Shown: piece by piece, positions 1-6,843 of the stretch
Layout of the letters: each line of letters opens with the position of its first letter
Numbering within the stretch: the first letter of the stretch is position 1
Assembly (NCBI GenBank): GCA_964588665.1
Contig: CAZPQQ010000078.1
Span: forward strand, 1 to 14,526
Direction: 5' to 3'
Length of the DNA: 14,526 nt
From: UBA2160 sp964588665
GTDB lineage: Bacteria; Chloroflexota; Dehalococcoidia; Lucifugimonadales; UBA1123
Made by a program: the position numbers and the translations under genes
The notes under the pieces: generated by a model
Told to the model about the DNA's origin: nothing
The model's input: the letters and a program-made list of their open reading frames with translations, nothing else
Database searches by the model: none

Positions 1-20
1 CCAATCTTGGCACTCATGGC

Positions 21-98
21 GACTTATGAGACAGGCTCTAAAGACCGAGACCACCATGTCGCCACCACACCGGTGCTCGGGCCGTTCACGGCCAAGCC
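21..98 (+). repeat. 78-bp direct repeat, copy 1
   Basis: It aligns without gaps to 242-319, with 68 of 78 bases identical by eye. It begins with a 19-base end (gacttatgagacaggctct) that recurs perfectly inverted at 128-146. It ends with a hairpin, ggccg / cggcc around ttca, at 80-93, followed by aagcc. In the second copy one base pair of this stem has changed on both sides (C82-G91 becomes G303-C312), so pairing is kept. It may be a remnant of a small non-autonomous mobile element or a structured intergenic repeat. Confidence 0.8.
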
Positions 99-127
99 AT
101 CCCCAGGCAATGCCAGGCTCGGCCTGA

Positions 128-146
128 AGAGCCTGTCTCATAAGTC
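128..146 (-). repeat. Inverted copy of the 19-bp repeat end
   Basis: It is the perfect reverse complement of 21-39 and matches the reverse complement of 242-260 with one mismatch. Bases 21-146 are therefore a 126-bp segment bounded by perfect 19-bp inverted repeats, as in a miniature inverted-repeat element. From memory the end resembles the termini of some DDE-transposase insertion sequences; the family is not established here. No transposase gene is in the window. Confidence 0.75.
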
Positions 147-241
147 GATACGAGCGTCCCAAAAGGCTCAAAATCGCATTTATGAACGGTCTGCCAGGCA
201 CGACAGCCTCGCCGGACCACCGACCAATCGGTCCTTTTGGA

Positions 242-319
242 GACTTATGAGACGGGCTCTGAAGACCGAGGCCACCATGCTGCCACCACACCGATGCTCT
301 GGGCGTTTACGCCCAAGCC
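242..319 (+). repeat. 78-bp direct repeat, copy 2
   Basis: Second copy of the repeat at 21-98. Its terminal hairpin is gggcg (301-305), ttta, cgccc (310-314). The middle base pair differs from copy 1 but is still paired, while the loop has also drifted (ttca to ttta). The copy ends about 20 bases before the promoter candidate of the downstream CoA-transferase. Confidence 0.8.
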
Positions 320-339
320 TCCGCCCACCTTCCTCTGTG

Positions 340-368
340 TTGTGCTCGAATTGCATAACATTTAAGAT
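340..368 (+). promoter_or_regulatory. Weak sigma70-like promoter candidate for the first CoA-transferase
   Basis: TTGTGC at 340-345 (first three bases of the -35 consensus only) and TAAGAT at 363-368 (four of six -10 bases) are separated by 17 bases. Transcription would start near 375, shortly before the Shine-Dalgarno at 388-393. The distances fit but the -35 match is poor. Confidence 0.22.
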
Positions 369-398
369 TGGTACGGATCTTTGAATGAAGGTGATTGC

Positions 399-1589
399 AT
401 GGGAGCCTTAGACAACATCGTGGTGCTGGACCTGTCGCGGATTTTGGCAGGGCCGTACTCCACGCAGATTCTTGCCGACCTTGGAGCGACAGTCTGGAAG
501 ATCGAGTCGCCGTGGGGCGACGACACCCGCAAGTGGGGTCCGCCCTTCCAGGAGACCGAGAGCTCATATTTCCTGTCGGCCAACCGCGGAAAGAAGAGCC
601 TCATCGTCAACCTGCGCGACGAGCGCGGCCAGGCGATCATCCGGCAGATGGCGCAGAAAGCGGATGTCCTGGTCGAGAACTTCAAGTCCGGCGACCTCGC
701 ACGCTACGGTCTCGACTACGATGCGTTGGCCGAGATCAATCCGCGGCTCGTGTACGCCTCCGTCACCGGCTTCGGTCAGACCGGACCCCGGGCCGCCGAA
801 CCCGGCTATGACGCCGCGCTACAGGGCATGACCGGCATCATGAGCGTCTCCGGCGAGGCCGACGGTCCGCCGACCAAGGTCGGCGTCGCCTGGATCGACA
901 TCCTGACCGGCTTGAACACGACGATCGGCATCCTCACCGCGTTGCACGAGCGTCACAGCAGCGGCCTGGGGCAGCGAGTCGACGTATCGCTGTTCGACTC
1001 GGGGATCGCGGCGATGGCGAACCTGGCCCAGAGCTACCTGGCAACGGGCGTGGCGCCCGGCAGGATTGGCACGGCGCATCCGCAGATCGCCCCGTACCAG
1101 GCTTTCGAGGCGTCGGACGGATACTTCATGCTGGCCGTGGGCAACGACAACCAGTTCCGAAGGGTGTGCGACGCTCTGGAGTTGCCCGAACTGCCGGACG
1201 ATCCTCGCTACGCGGACAACGCCGGCCGTGTCGAAAACCGAGACGAGTTGATTAAGCTCTATTCCGACGTTTTCAGCACCAATACTCGAGACCACTGGAT
1301 CGAGTTGATCGGCGGGATCGGCGTCACTATAACGCCGGTGAACACGCTGGCCGACATCTTCGAAGAACCACAGGCTGTTGCCCGGAAGTCGCTGTGGGAC
1401 ATGGACCACCCGACCATCGGCAAGATCCAGGTCATAGGCAGCGCGCTTCAGCATCTCAGCCGCACGCCGGCGGCTCCGAGCACACCGCCCCCGTTGCTCG
1501 GAGAGCACACGCGCGAGGTTTTGGGCGAAGCCTTGGGCATCCCCGAAGACGAGATCGCCGAGTTGTTCGAGTCGGGCGTAGTAAAGTGA
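399..1589 (+). CDS. CaiB/BaiF (family III) CoA-transferase
   Basis: The protein has 396 residues, the usual length for the family. These are cytoplasmic enzymes that move CoA from a donor acyl-CoA to a carboxylic acid through an aspartyl-CoA thioester, normally as interlocked dimers. The N-terminus shows the typical VLDLSRILAGPY block followed by LGATVWKIESP. The segment SVTGFGQTGP is at 121-130, and the predicted catalytic aspartate is Asp167 in WIDILTG, followed by GQRVDVSLFD. The C-terminal PLLGEHTREVLGEALG motif is typical of the family. I chose ATG 399 because AAGGTG at 388-393 sits 5 bases before it; an in-frame TTG at 381 would add six residues. Overall it resembles dicarboxylate-type enzymes such as succinate/hydroxymethylglutarate CoA-transferases, but the substrate is not determinable. 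It is the first gene of a co-directional run, 42 bases before the next paralogue. Confidence 0.93.
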   Translation: MGALDNIVVLDLSRILAGPYSTQILADLGATVWKIESPWGDDTRKWGPPFQETESSYFLSANRGKKSLIVNLRDERGQAIIRQMAQKADVLVENFKSGDLARYGLDYDALAEINPRLVYASVTGFGQTGPRAAEPGYDAALQGMTGIMSVSGEADGPPTKVGVAWIDILTGLNTTIGILTALHERHSSGLGQRVDVSLFDSGIAAMANLAQSYLATGVAPGRIGTAHPQIAPYQAFEASDGYFMLAVGNDNQFRRVCDALELPELPDDPRYADNAGRVENRDELIKLYSDVFSTNTRDHWIELIGGIGVTITPVNTLADIFEEPQAVARKSLWDMDHPTIGKIQVIGSALQHLSRTPAAPSTPPPLLGEHTREVLGEALGIPEDEIAELFESGVVK

Positions 1590-1631
1590 CGGGCGCTCGA
1601 GCTCGCCCCGCCGTGACTCGCGGCCTCCAAG

Positions 1632-2810
1632 ATGAGTGACGGCGCTCTCAGCAGCGTCAAGGTCGTTGAGATCGCCGAGGGTGTGTCCGGCCCGTTCTGC
1701 GGCAGACTGCTGGCCGCGATGGGCGCTGAGGTCGTCAAGGTCGAAAGACCTCCCGGTGGAGATCGCTCGCGTCGGGAGGCGCCGTTCCTTCCCGACGTTC
1801 CCGAGCCCGAGTCCAGCGCACTCTATTTGTACCTGAACGCAGGTAAGAAGAGCGTCACGTTGGACTGGCATTCGGACGAAGCGCGGCCTGCATTCCGACG
1901 TCTGCTGGACGATGCCCACTTGTTGCTGGAAAACGGTCACCCCGGCGAATTAGACGGCCTGGGCCTCGGCTTCGAAGCCCTTCATGACCTGAACCGGGGA
2001 CTCAGCTTGGTTTCGATCACCGATTTCGGCAGCTTCGGTCCGTACGCCGACTGGAGCGCCACGCCCCTCGTGAATCTGGCTCTCGGCGGCTATCTGTATC
2101 TATCCGGCGACGAAGATCGGGAGCCGCTGATGCTCCCCGGGTTTCAGCCGGACTACGTGGCGGGATTACACGGGTATCTGGGAGCGACCATGGCCCTGTG
2201 GTCGTTGGACGACACGGGCGAAGGGCAGCACGTCGAGGTGTCGGCCGTCGAGTCGCTGGCTTCGATGTCACAGTTCACAACCGTCATGCACACTTACAGC
2301 GACATCGTTCGGAAGCGGCACGGCAATCGGTGGGAGAGCCAGGGCGCCTATGCCAGGCATCCGATCACGGTGCTGCCGTGCAAGGACGGACACGTGTCGC
2401 TCGCGGTATCGACTGAGCCGCAATGGGAGATGCTTTGCGCCATGATCGGGCGGCCCGACATGCTCGAAAACCCAGCCTACAGCACATTTTTGGGCCGCCG
2501 AAGCCACGCCGACGAGATCGATGCAGCACTGACCGACTGGCTCCGGGACAAGACCGAGGAAGAGGTCTTCAACATGGCAGCGGGAATCTGGTCGGTGCCC
2601 GCGGCTCGGGTATCGGACCTGAGTGCGGTTCTCGACGATCCGCAGTACCGATCCAGGGGGCTGTGGTCCACGGTCGACCACCCTGTGGCGGGCGGATACA
2701 CGCAACCGACCGTGCCGTTTCAGATGAGCCATACCCAGCCGTCGTTTGGCCGTGCGCCATTGCTTGGGGAGCACAACGACGAAATACTTCGTGACCGGCT
2801 TGGCTCGTAG
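1632..2810 (+). CDS. CaiB/BaiF (family III) CoA-transferase, second paralogue
   Basis: The protein has 392 residues. It shows the N-terminal VVEIAEGVSGPFCGRLLAAM and GAEVVKVERPPGGD blocks, an AGKKSVTLDW segment near residue 70, and a predicted catalytic Asp174 in QPDYVAGLHG, followed by GEGQHVEVSAVES. It ends with PLLGEHNDEIL. It is clearly diverged from its neighbours: the usual ENFRPG segment reads ENGHPGELDG. ATG 1632 gives the full N-terminus but has no strong Shine-Dalgarno, so translation may be coupled to the upstream gene. Adjacent CaiB-type genes can encode two subunits of a heteromeric transferase (as in BbsEF for benzylsuccinate); because both this protein and its neighbour keep the aspartate, independent homodimers are equally possible. 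The substrate is unknown. Confidence 0.9.
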   Translation: MSDGALSSVKVVEIAEGVSGPFCGRLLAAMGAEVVKVERPPGGDRSRREAPFLPDVPEPESSALYLYLNAGKKSVTLDWHSDEARPAFRRLLDDAHLLLENGHPGELDGLGLGFEALHDLNRGLSLVSITDFGSFGPYADWSATPLVNLALGGYLYLSGDEDREPLMLPGFQPDYVAGLHGYLGATMALWSLDDTGEGQHVEVSAVESLASMSQFTTVMHTYSDIVRKRHGNRWESQGAYARHPITVLPCKDGHVSLAVSTEPQWEMLCAMIGRPDMLENPAYSTFLGRRSHADEIDAALTDWLRDKTEEEVFNMAAGIWSVPAARVSDLSAVLDDPQYRSRGLWSTVDHPVAGGYTQPTVPFQMSHTQPSFGRAPLLGEHNDEILRDRLGS

Positions 2811-2887
2811 GGCGGAGTCTGGAAGGGACACGAGAGACGGAAGGGACGGAAGGGGCCGGGGCGCCGCGACCTGGGAAGCGTAAACAG

Positions 2888-4093
2888 ATGGCGACAACAG
2901 GGCTATTGAAAAGCGTGCGCGTGCTGGACCTCACTCGGGTTTGGGCGGGACCGCTTGCGACTCGGATGCTCGGAGATTTCGGCGCCGAGGTTGTCAAGAT
3001 CGGCGACCCACGAGCCCCAAGCGGCCGGGAAGGCGGGATAAACAACAAGCTCAACCGGAACAAACAGGGGCTGGCGCTACGATTGGACGAGGCGGCCGGA
3101 AAGCAGCTCTTTCTCGATCTGGTCAGCGTAAGCGATGTCGTGGTCGAGAACTTCCGGCCTCGGGTCATGCGCAACTTCGGGCTCACGTACGACGTTCTGA
3201 GAGGCGTAAGGCCAGACCTGATCATGTGCTCGATGCCGGGGTTCGGAACCGAGGGTGAATACGCCGAGTACCCCGCGTTCGGGCCGTCGGTCGAGACGAT
3301 GACCGGGATTACGAGCTTGATGGGATATCCGGGCGGACCGCCGCAGACATCGGCCATCGCCTACCCGGATGCCGTGGCTGGAATGAACTCCGTCGGCGCG
3401 ATCATGACGGCGTTGTGGCATCGAAGGCGCACCGGACACGGGCAGTTCATCGACCTGGCTCTCTCGGAAGGCCCGGTCTGCCAGATCGGCGAGCAGATCG
3501 TCGCCTTCTCGCGCACCGCGAAGCAACCGGCAAGGCATGGCAACAACCATCCGGATCACGCTCCGTACGGGTGCTACCCCGCCGCCGGCGACGACCAGTG
3601 GATCGCGGTCTGCGTTGCCTCGGACGCTCAGTGGAAATCGCTGCGGGAAGCCTTGGGGGACCCCACTTGGGCGCGAATAGCGAAGTTCGCCGGTGCGGCA
3701 GGCCGCGTCGAACATCGCGAGCAGATTGACGCGCACATCAGCGCGTGGACCGCGAACCAGGACGCCGCAGAGCTCGCGCACCAGTTCCAAAGCCGTGGCA
3801 TCGCGGCTGGGCCGGTTCTGAACAACCGGCAGCTTCTCGAAGACCCGCACATGGCGGCGCGGGGCTACTTCGTCGAGATCGACGAACCGGACGTAGGCCC
3901 AAAGCGCTACCCAGGGCAGGCGATTCGGATGTCTTCTACACCGGCCAGCCAGTGGACGCGGGCAGCTTTGCAGGGCGAACACACGTCAGCGCTGCTGAAA
4001 GAGCTGCTGGCGACGCCCGATGCGGATGTCGCGGCCTTGACCGAACAAGGCGTCGTTGGGGTCCTGACCGATCAACTCGAAGGCCCCGAATGA
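2888..4093 (+). CDS. CaiB/BaiF (family III) CoA-transferase, third paralogue
   Basis: The protein has 401 residues with RVLDLTRVWAGPLATRMLGD at the N-terminus and FGAEVVKIGDP after it. Other family blocks are VVENFRPRVMRNFGL near residue 90, SMPGFGTEGE near 115-124, the predicted catalytic Asp161 in AYPDAVAGMNSVG, and GHGQFIDLALSEG. The C-terminal part keeps LQGEHTSALLKELL. The GMNSVGAIMTAL region is typical of enzymes annotated loosely as carnitine dehydratase or acyl-CoA hydratase, labels that should not be taken as function. ATG 2888 is the first in-frame start that gives the conserved N-terminus; upstream is a 77-base purine-rich gap without a clear Shine-Dalgarno (GGGAAG at 2874-2879 is closest). 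It is third in the row of paralogues and probably cotranscribed with them. Confidence 0.92.
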   Translation: MATTGLLKSVRVLDLTRVWAGPLATRMLGDFGAEVVKIGDPRAPSGREGGINNKLNRNKQGLALRLDEAAGKQLFLDLVSVSDVVVENFRPRVMRNFGLTYDVLRGVRPDLIMCSMPGFGTEGEYAEYPAFGPSVETMTGITSLMGYPGGPPQTSAIAYPDAVAGMNSVGAIMTALWHRRRTGHGQFIDLALSEGPVCQIGEQIVAFSRTAKQPARHGNNHPDHAPYGCYPAAGDDQWIAVCVASDAQWKSLREALGDPTWARIAKFAGAAGRVEHREQIDAHISAWTANQDAAELAHQFQSRGIAAGPVLNNRQLLEDPHMAARGYFVEIDEPDVGPKRYPGQAIRMSSTPASQWTRAALQGEHTSALLKELLATPDADVAALTEQGVVGVLTDQLEGPE

Positions 4094-4185
4094 ATGACGC
4101 CAGGGCCGTGTGTCTGCTGGGCTAAATCGGATAATTGGAGTAAACTCGTCTGAAACTTACGACAGAAGGAAATGGTGAGAGCGTA

Positions 4186-4410
4186 GTGGCAAACAAAGTA
4201 ATCAATTCACCTATGACCGGCAAGGTAATCGAAGTGCCCGTGAAAGACGGCGACGCCGTCAGCGAAGGGGATCTGCTGTTGGTCATCGAGTCGATGAAGA
4301 TGGAGAACGAGATATTCGCCGAGCAAGACGGCACGATAGCTAAAGTGCTGGTGGAAGACGGCCAGAACGTATCAGAGGACGATCCGATAATCGAGTTCGC
4401 CGAGGGCTGA
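4186..4410 (+). CDS. Small biotin carrier (biotinyl/lipoyl-domain) protein
   Basis: The 74-residue protein is a single biotinyl/lipoyl domain. It begins with the INSPMTGKVIEVPVKDGD hairpin and has the biotinylation motif ESMKMENE, with Lys38 as the modified lysine. The symmetrical second half (GTIAKVLVEDGQNVSEDDPI) forms the other side of the barrel. The MKM signature points to biotin rather than lipoate; the E2 subunit in this window shows the lipoate type (ETEKLN) instead. Such carriers ferry carboxybiotin between the biotin carboxylase and the carboxyltransferase of acyl-CoA or oxaloacetate-type carboxylases. Neither partner is in the window, so they must be encoded elsewhere. The GTG start is set by GGTGAG at 4174-4179, six bases upstream; no earlier in-frame start exists nearby. 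The gene is more AT-rich than its neighbours. Confidence 0.88.
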   Translation: MANKVINSPMTGKVIEVPVKDGDAVSEGDLLLVIESMKMENEIFAEQDGTIAKVLVEDGQNVSEDDPIIEFAEG

Positions 4411-4424
4411 TTCGACGGCGCAGT

Positions 4425-4500
4425 GAGGGTCGGCCCGAAGGCCAAGCCCACCGCTTGCCGACGAGGGTCGGCCAGAAGGCCGAGCCCACCGCTCCTGATA
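4425..4500 (+). repeat. Two tandem 38-bp units, each with a small hairpin
   Basis: The units 4425-4462 and 4463-4500 agree in 29 of their first 31 bases; the last 7 bases differ. Each contains a short stem (ggcc, 4-base loop, ggcc), and the second unit has one more C-G pair. After the stem comes agcccaccgct. The hairpin followed by (a)agcc echoes the ends of the 78-bp repeats at 21-98 and 242-319, suggesting a common family of intergenic elements. Confidence 0.7.
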
Positions 4501-4506
4501 GTGCTC

Positions 4507-4522
4507 TGGCCCTTCCGGGCCA
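4507..4522 (+). other. Perfect intergenic hairpin, possible terminator of the upstream unit
   Basis: tggccc (4507-4512), loop ttcc, gggcca (4517-4522) form a perfect 6-bp GC-rich stem about 100 bases after the biotin carrier stop. No T-run follows, so a Rho-independent terminator is not proven. It may instead be part of the repeat family. Confidence 0.35.
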
Positions 4523-4603
4523 ATCTCGGCATTCACCCAGATCCGCGATCCCGGCATGCATCAAGTCAGTCTATGAGAAACCGTCTGGGGTCGCATTCAC
4601 CCG

Positions 4604-4632
4604 TTGACGCACCGGTGGCTTGTTGCTACACT
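4604..4632 (+). promoter_or_regulatory. Extended -10 sigma70-type promoter candidate for the dehydrogenase operon
   Basis: TTGACG at 4604-4609 (five of six -35 bases) is followed after exactly 17 bases by TACACT at 4627-4632 (four of six -10 bases), with a TG at 4624-4625 one base before it, as in extended -10 promoters. Transcription would begin near 4639 and give a leader of about 118 bases before the E1 alpha start. It is the best promoter match seen upstream of any gene here. Confidence 0.5.
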
Positions 4633-4730
4633 CGCGCCTGAGCAGGCGATGCCGCAGCGGGCGTGGCGCCACGTTGTCAGGATCGAATCCTGGGCATCGA
4701 TTAGCCGAGCGCCGACTTGGCGTTTACCGC

Positions 4731-4740
4731 TTGAAACAAC
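4731..4740 (+). promoter_or_regulatory. Shared leader element TTGAAACAAC, copy 1
   Basis: The same ten bases occur at 8071-8080. Both lie just upstream of the Shine-Dalgarno of a + strand gene: 16 bases before the E1 alpha ATG here, 14 bases before the tandem CoA-transferase ATG there. The recurrence at matching positions suggests a leader or regulatory role, but two copies prove little. Confidence 0.25.
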
Positions 4741-4756
4741 CATTGGGAGGGCAGCG

Positions 4757-5737
4757 ATGACGACGCACTCTACGTTGAATCGCGATACGTTGCTGTGGAT
4801 GTACCGGACGATGGTCACCATCCGCAGATTCGAAGAGCAGTCCCGCCGCGAGTCCGACGCGGGCAAGCTGCGAGGGATGCATTCGTCCATCGGACAGGAG
4901 GCGGTGCCCACGGGCATCTGCGCCCACCTGCGCGACGATGACTTCGTCCTCGGGACTCACCGCAGCCATCACCACTGCATCGCCAAGGGCGTCGACATCA
5001 ACGAGATGCTGGCCGAGCTGCTGGGCAAGTCCACGGGCACCAACGGCGGCAAGGGCGGCACCATGCACATAGCGGACATCAACAAGGGCATGCTCGGCGC
5101 AAACGGCGTCGTCGGCTCTAACATTCCTGTGGCCACGGGCGTCGGTCTGAGCGCCAAGGTGCGCGGGACCGACCAGGTGAGCGTCGTATTCTTCGGCGAC
5201 GGCGCATCCAGCCAGGGGTCGCTGCACGAGTCGATGAACCTCGCGAGCGTCTGGAAGCTGCCCGTGTTGTTCGTATGCGAGAACAACCGCTACGCGGAGT
5301 CGACGCCTTTCGAGTTCACCGTGGCCGGAGGATCGATCTCCAACCGCGCAGCGGGCTACGACATGCCCGGCATCACGGTTGACGGGCAGTCTGTGATCGA
5401 GATCTTCGAGGTCGCGAACGAGGCCGTGGCCCGAGCTCGACGCGGCGACGGCCCCACGCTCATCGAGGCCCAGACGTACCGCTACGGCGGGCACTTCAGC
5501 GCCGACGACCCGCTCGGATACCGCACCGAGGAAGAGGAAGCGTACTATCATGCGCGCGACTGCCTGCTTCAGATCTCCGCCCACATAGTCGACGGCGACT
5601 TTGGCACGGAAGACGATCTGCGGAATATCGACGGAGAAGTCGATGCGGCCATTGCGGCCGCGGCCAAATTCGCCGACGAAAGCCCTTTCCCTGACGATTC
5701 TGAGCTTCTCACGGACGTGTATGTGTCGTATCGCTAA
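4757..5737 (+). CDS. 2-oxoacid dehydrogenase E1 component, alpha subunit (pyruvate/acetoin type)
   Basis: The 326-residue protein is the thiamine-diphosphate-binding alpha subunit of a heterotetrameric E1. With the beta subunit it decarboxylates a 2-oxoacid (or cleaves acetoin) and passes the acyl group to lipoyl-E2. Visible family blocks are HSSIGQEAVPTGI (42-54), GTHRSHHHCIAKGVDINEM (66-84), GGKGGTMHIAD (97-107) and the ThDP motif from GDG at 147-149 to the NN at 176-177. The loop YRYGGHFSADDP (241-252) has Phe where mitochondrial enzymes carry the regulated Ser, as in acetoin dehydrogenase alpha subunits. The length also fits that short bacterial branch. ATG 4757 is preceded by GGGAGG at 4745-4750; in-frame starts further upstream lie outside the conserved protein. 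Pyruvate, branched-chain or acetoin substrates cannot be told apart by eye. Confidence 0.92.
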   Translation: MTTHSTLNRDTLLWMYRTMVTIRRFEEQSRRESDAGKLRGMHSSIGQEAVPTGICAHLRDDDFVLGTHRSHHHCIAKGVDINEMLAELLGKSTGTNGGKGGTMHIADINKGMLGANGVVGSNIPVATGVGLSAKVRGTDQVSVVFFGDGASSQGSLHESMNLASVWKLPVLFVCENNRYAESTPFEFTVAGGSISNRAAGYDMPGITVDGQSVIEIFEVANEAVARARRGDGPTLIEAQTYRYGGHFSADDPLGYRTEEEEAYYHARDCLLQISAHIVDGDFGTEDDLRNIDGEVDAAIAAAAKFADESPFPDDSELLTDVYVSYR

Positions 5738-5804
5738 CCGGATATCCGACCGCAGCCGAATTGCCAATTCAACACTGACATTCGAGTTCAACAGGAGGAC
5801 CAGG

Positions 5805-6833
5805 ATGGTACAGGCGGAGGCCGTAAGGCAGCTTACTTACATCCAAGCAATCAACGAGGCGCTCCGACAGCAGATGGAGCTTGACGAAAACGTCATCGTG
5901 ATGGGCGAGGACATCGCCGGCGGCGGCGACCGCCCGGACAAACAGGACGCCTGGGGCGGCCCGATGCGGCTGACCAAAGGCTTGATCGGACAGTTCGGCG
6001 CCCGCCGAGTGCGCGACACGCCCATCTCCGAAGCCGGGTTCATCGGCGCGGCGGTCGGCGCGGCAGCGTCCGGTTTGAGGCCGGTGGCGGACCTCATGTA
6101 TGTCAGCTTCTACGGGGTCTGCGCCGACCAGATCACCAACAACGCCGCCAAGATCCACTACATGTTCGGCGGCAAGGTCAACATCCCGCTGACCATCATG
6201 ACGGGCATCGGCGCTGGAACGAACTCGGCGGCGCAGCACTCGGAGACGCTGTATTCGATCTTCACACACTTCCCCGGACTCAAGTGCGTGGTGCCATCGG
6301 ACCCGTACACGGCCAAAGGGCTGATGACGGCGGCGATTCGCGACAACGACCCGGTGATCGTGTTCAACAACCGACAGATCATGGGGATCAGGTTCGATGT
6401 CGACGTTCCCGAAGAGCCGTACACCGTGGAGATCGGCTCCTCCCGCATTCTCAGAGAGGGCAGCGACGTTACGCTGGTCGGCATTGGCTATACGACCAAG
6501 GTGTGCCTGGATGCGGCTGCCGAACTCGAGGCGAGCGGACACTCCGTCGAGGTGCTGGACCTGCTGTCGCTGTCGCCGATGGACGAGGACGGCATATTGG
6601 AGTCGGTGCGGAAGACACACAAAATCGTCATCGTGGACGAAGACTACCCACGATGTTCGATCGCGTCTGACATTTCCGCGCTGGTGGCAGAACAAGCCTT
6701 CGACTACCTGGACGCGCCGCCCCGCCGGATCAACTCTCCACACTCGCCGGTGCCCTATAGCGTGCCGTTGGAGGCATTGTGGGTTCCCAACAAAGACATG
6801 GTCGTCGAGGCGGCCATGGGTGTGCTCGAATAG
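5805..6833 (+). CDS. 2-oxoacid dehydrogenase E1 component, beta subunit (pyruvate/acetoin type)
   Basis: The 342-residue protein is the partner of the preceding alpha subunit in the E1 heterotetramer. Family blocks are YIQAINEALRQQM (12-24), VMGEDIAGGG (32-41), RVRDTPISEAGFIGAAVGAA (68-87, with Glu76 expected to activate the thiazolium of ThDP), MTGIGAGTNSAAQHSETLY (132-150) and the C-terminal domain starting near VTLVGIGYTTK. ATG 5805 follows AGGAGG (5793-5798) at six bases, a strong ribosome binding site. The reading frame is open further upstream, but that part overlaps the alpha gene and is not protein-like. The gap to the alpha gene is 67 bases, and the stop codon overlaps the Shine-Dalgarno of the E2 gene, so translational coupling is likely. 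Confidence 0.93.
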   Translation: MVQAEAVRQLTYIQAINEALRQQMELDENVIVMGEDIAGGGDRPDKQDAWGGPMRLTKGLIGQFGARRVRDTPISEAGFIGAAVGAAASGLRPVADLMYVSFYGVCADQITNNAAKIHYMFGGKVNIPLTIMTGIGAGTNSAAQHSETLYSIFTHFPGLKCVVPSDPYTAKGLMTAAIRDNDPVIVFNNRQIMGIRFDVDVPEEPYTVEIGSSRILREGSDVTLVGIGYTTKVCLDAAAELEASGHSVEVLDLLSLSPMDEDGILESVRKTHKIVIVDEDYPRCSIASDISALVAEQAFDYLDAPPRRINSPHSPVPYSVPLEALWVPNKDMVVEAAMGVLE

Positions 6834-6843
6834 GAGGACGCCT

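Larger units (their letters stand above)
1..398. other. Non-coding region with repeats upstream of the first CoA-transferase
   Basis: No convincing gene is seen on either strand. The stretch holds two direct copies of a 78-bp repeat (21-98 and 242-319), an inverted copy of the repeat's first 19 bases (128-146), a small hairpin at 219-232 (accga / tcggt around ccaa), and a weak promoter candidate close to the first gene. Bases 1-16 match 4520-4535 at 14 of 16 positions, so the window probably starts inside another copy of the intergenic element found at 4501-4536. Confidence 0.6.
4411..4756. other. 346-bp intergenic region between the biotin carrier and E1 alpha genes
   Basis: No gene is seen. 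The stretch holds two tandem 38-bp units with hairpins (4425-4500), a further hairpin (4507-4522), a sequence at 4520-4535 that matches the first bases of the window, an extended -10 promoter candidate (4604-4632) and the 10-base element TTGAAACAAC at 4731-4740. It likely separates two transcription units: the CoA-transferase/biotin carrier genes and the dehydrogenase operon. Confidence 0.6.

Noticed and set aside
7..384. Possible 125-residue gene at the window start
   Set aside because: It runs through the 78-bp repeats and hairpins, has no ribosome binding site, and both repeat copies diverge as non-coding DNA would.
819..1940. Long open frame of 373 codons on the - strand opposite the first two CoA-transferases
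   Set aside because: It is the antisense shadow of two clearly recognisable genes, spans their junction, and its translation is Arg/Val/Gly-rich without domains.
4107..4162. Promoter for the biotin carrier gene
   Set aside because: GATAAT at 4130-4135 has no -35 partner at proper spacing, and TTGGAG (4135-4140) has only a poor -10 match (TTACGA at 4157-4162).
4724..5791. Open frame of 355 codons on the - strand opposite E1 alpha
   Set aside because: Shadow of the E1 alpha gene, without protein character.
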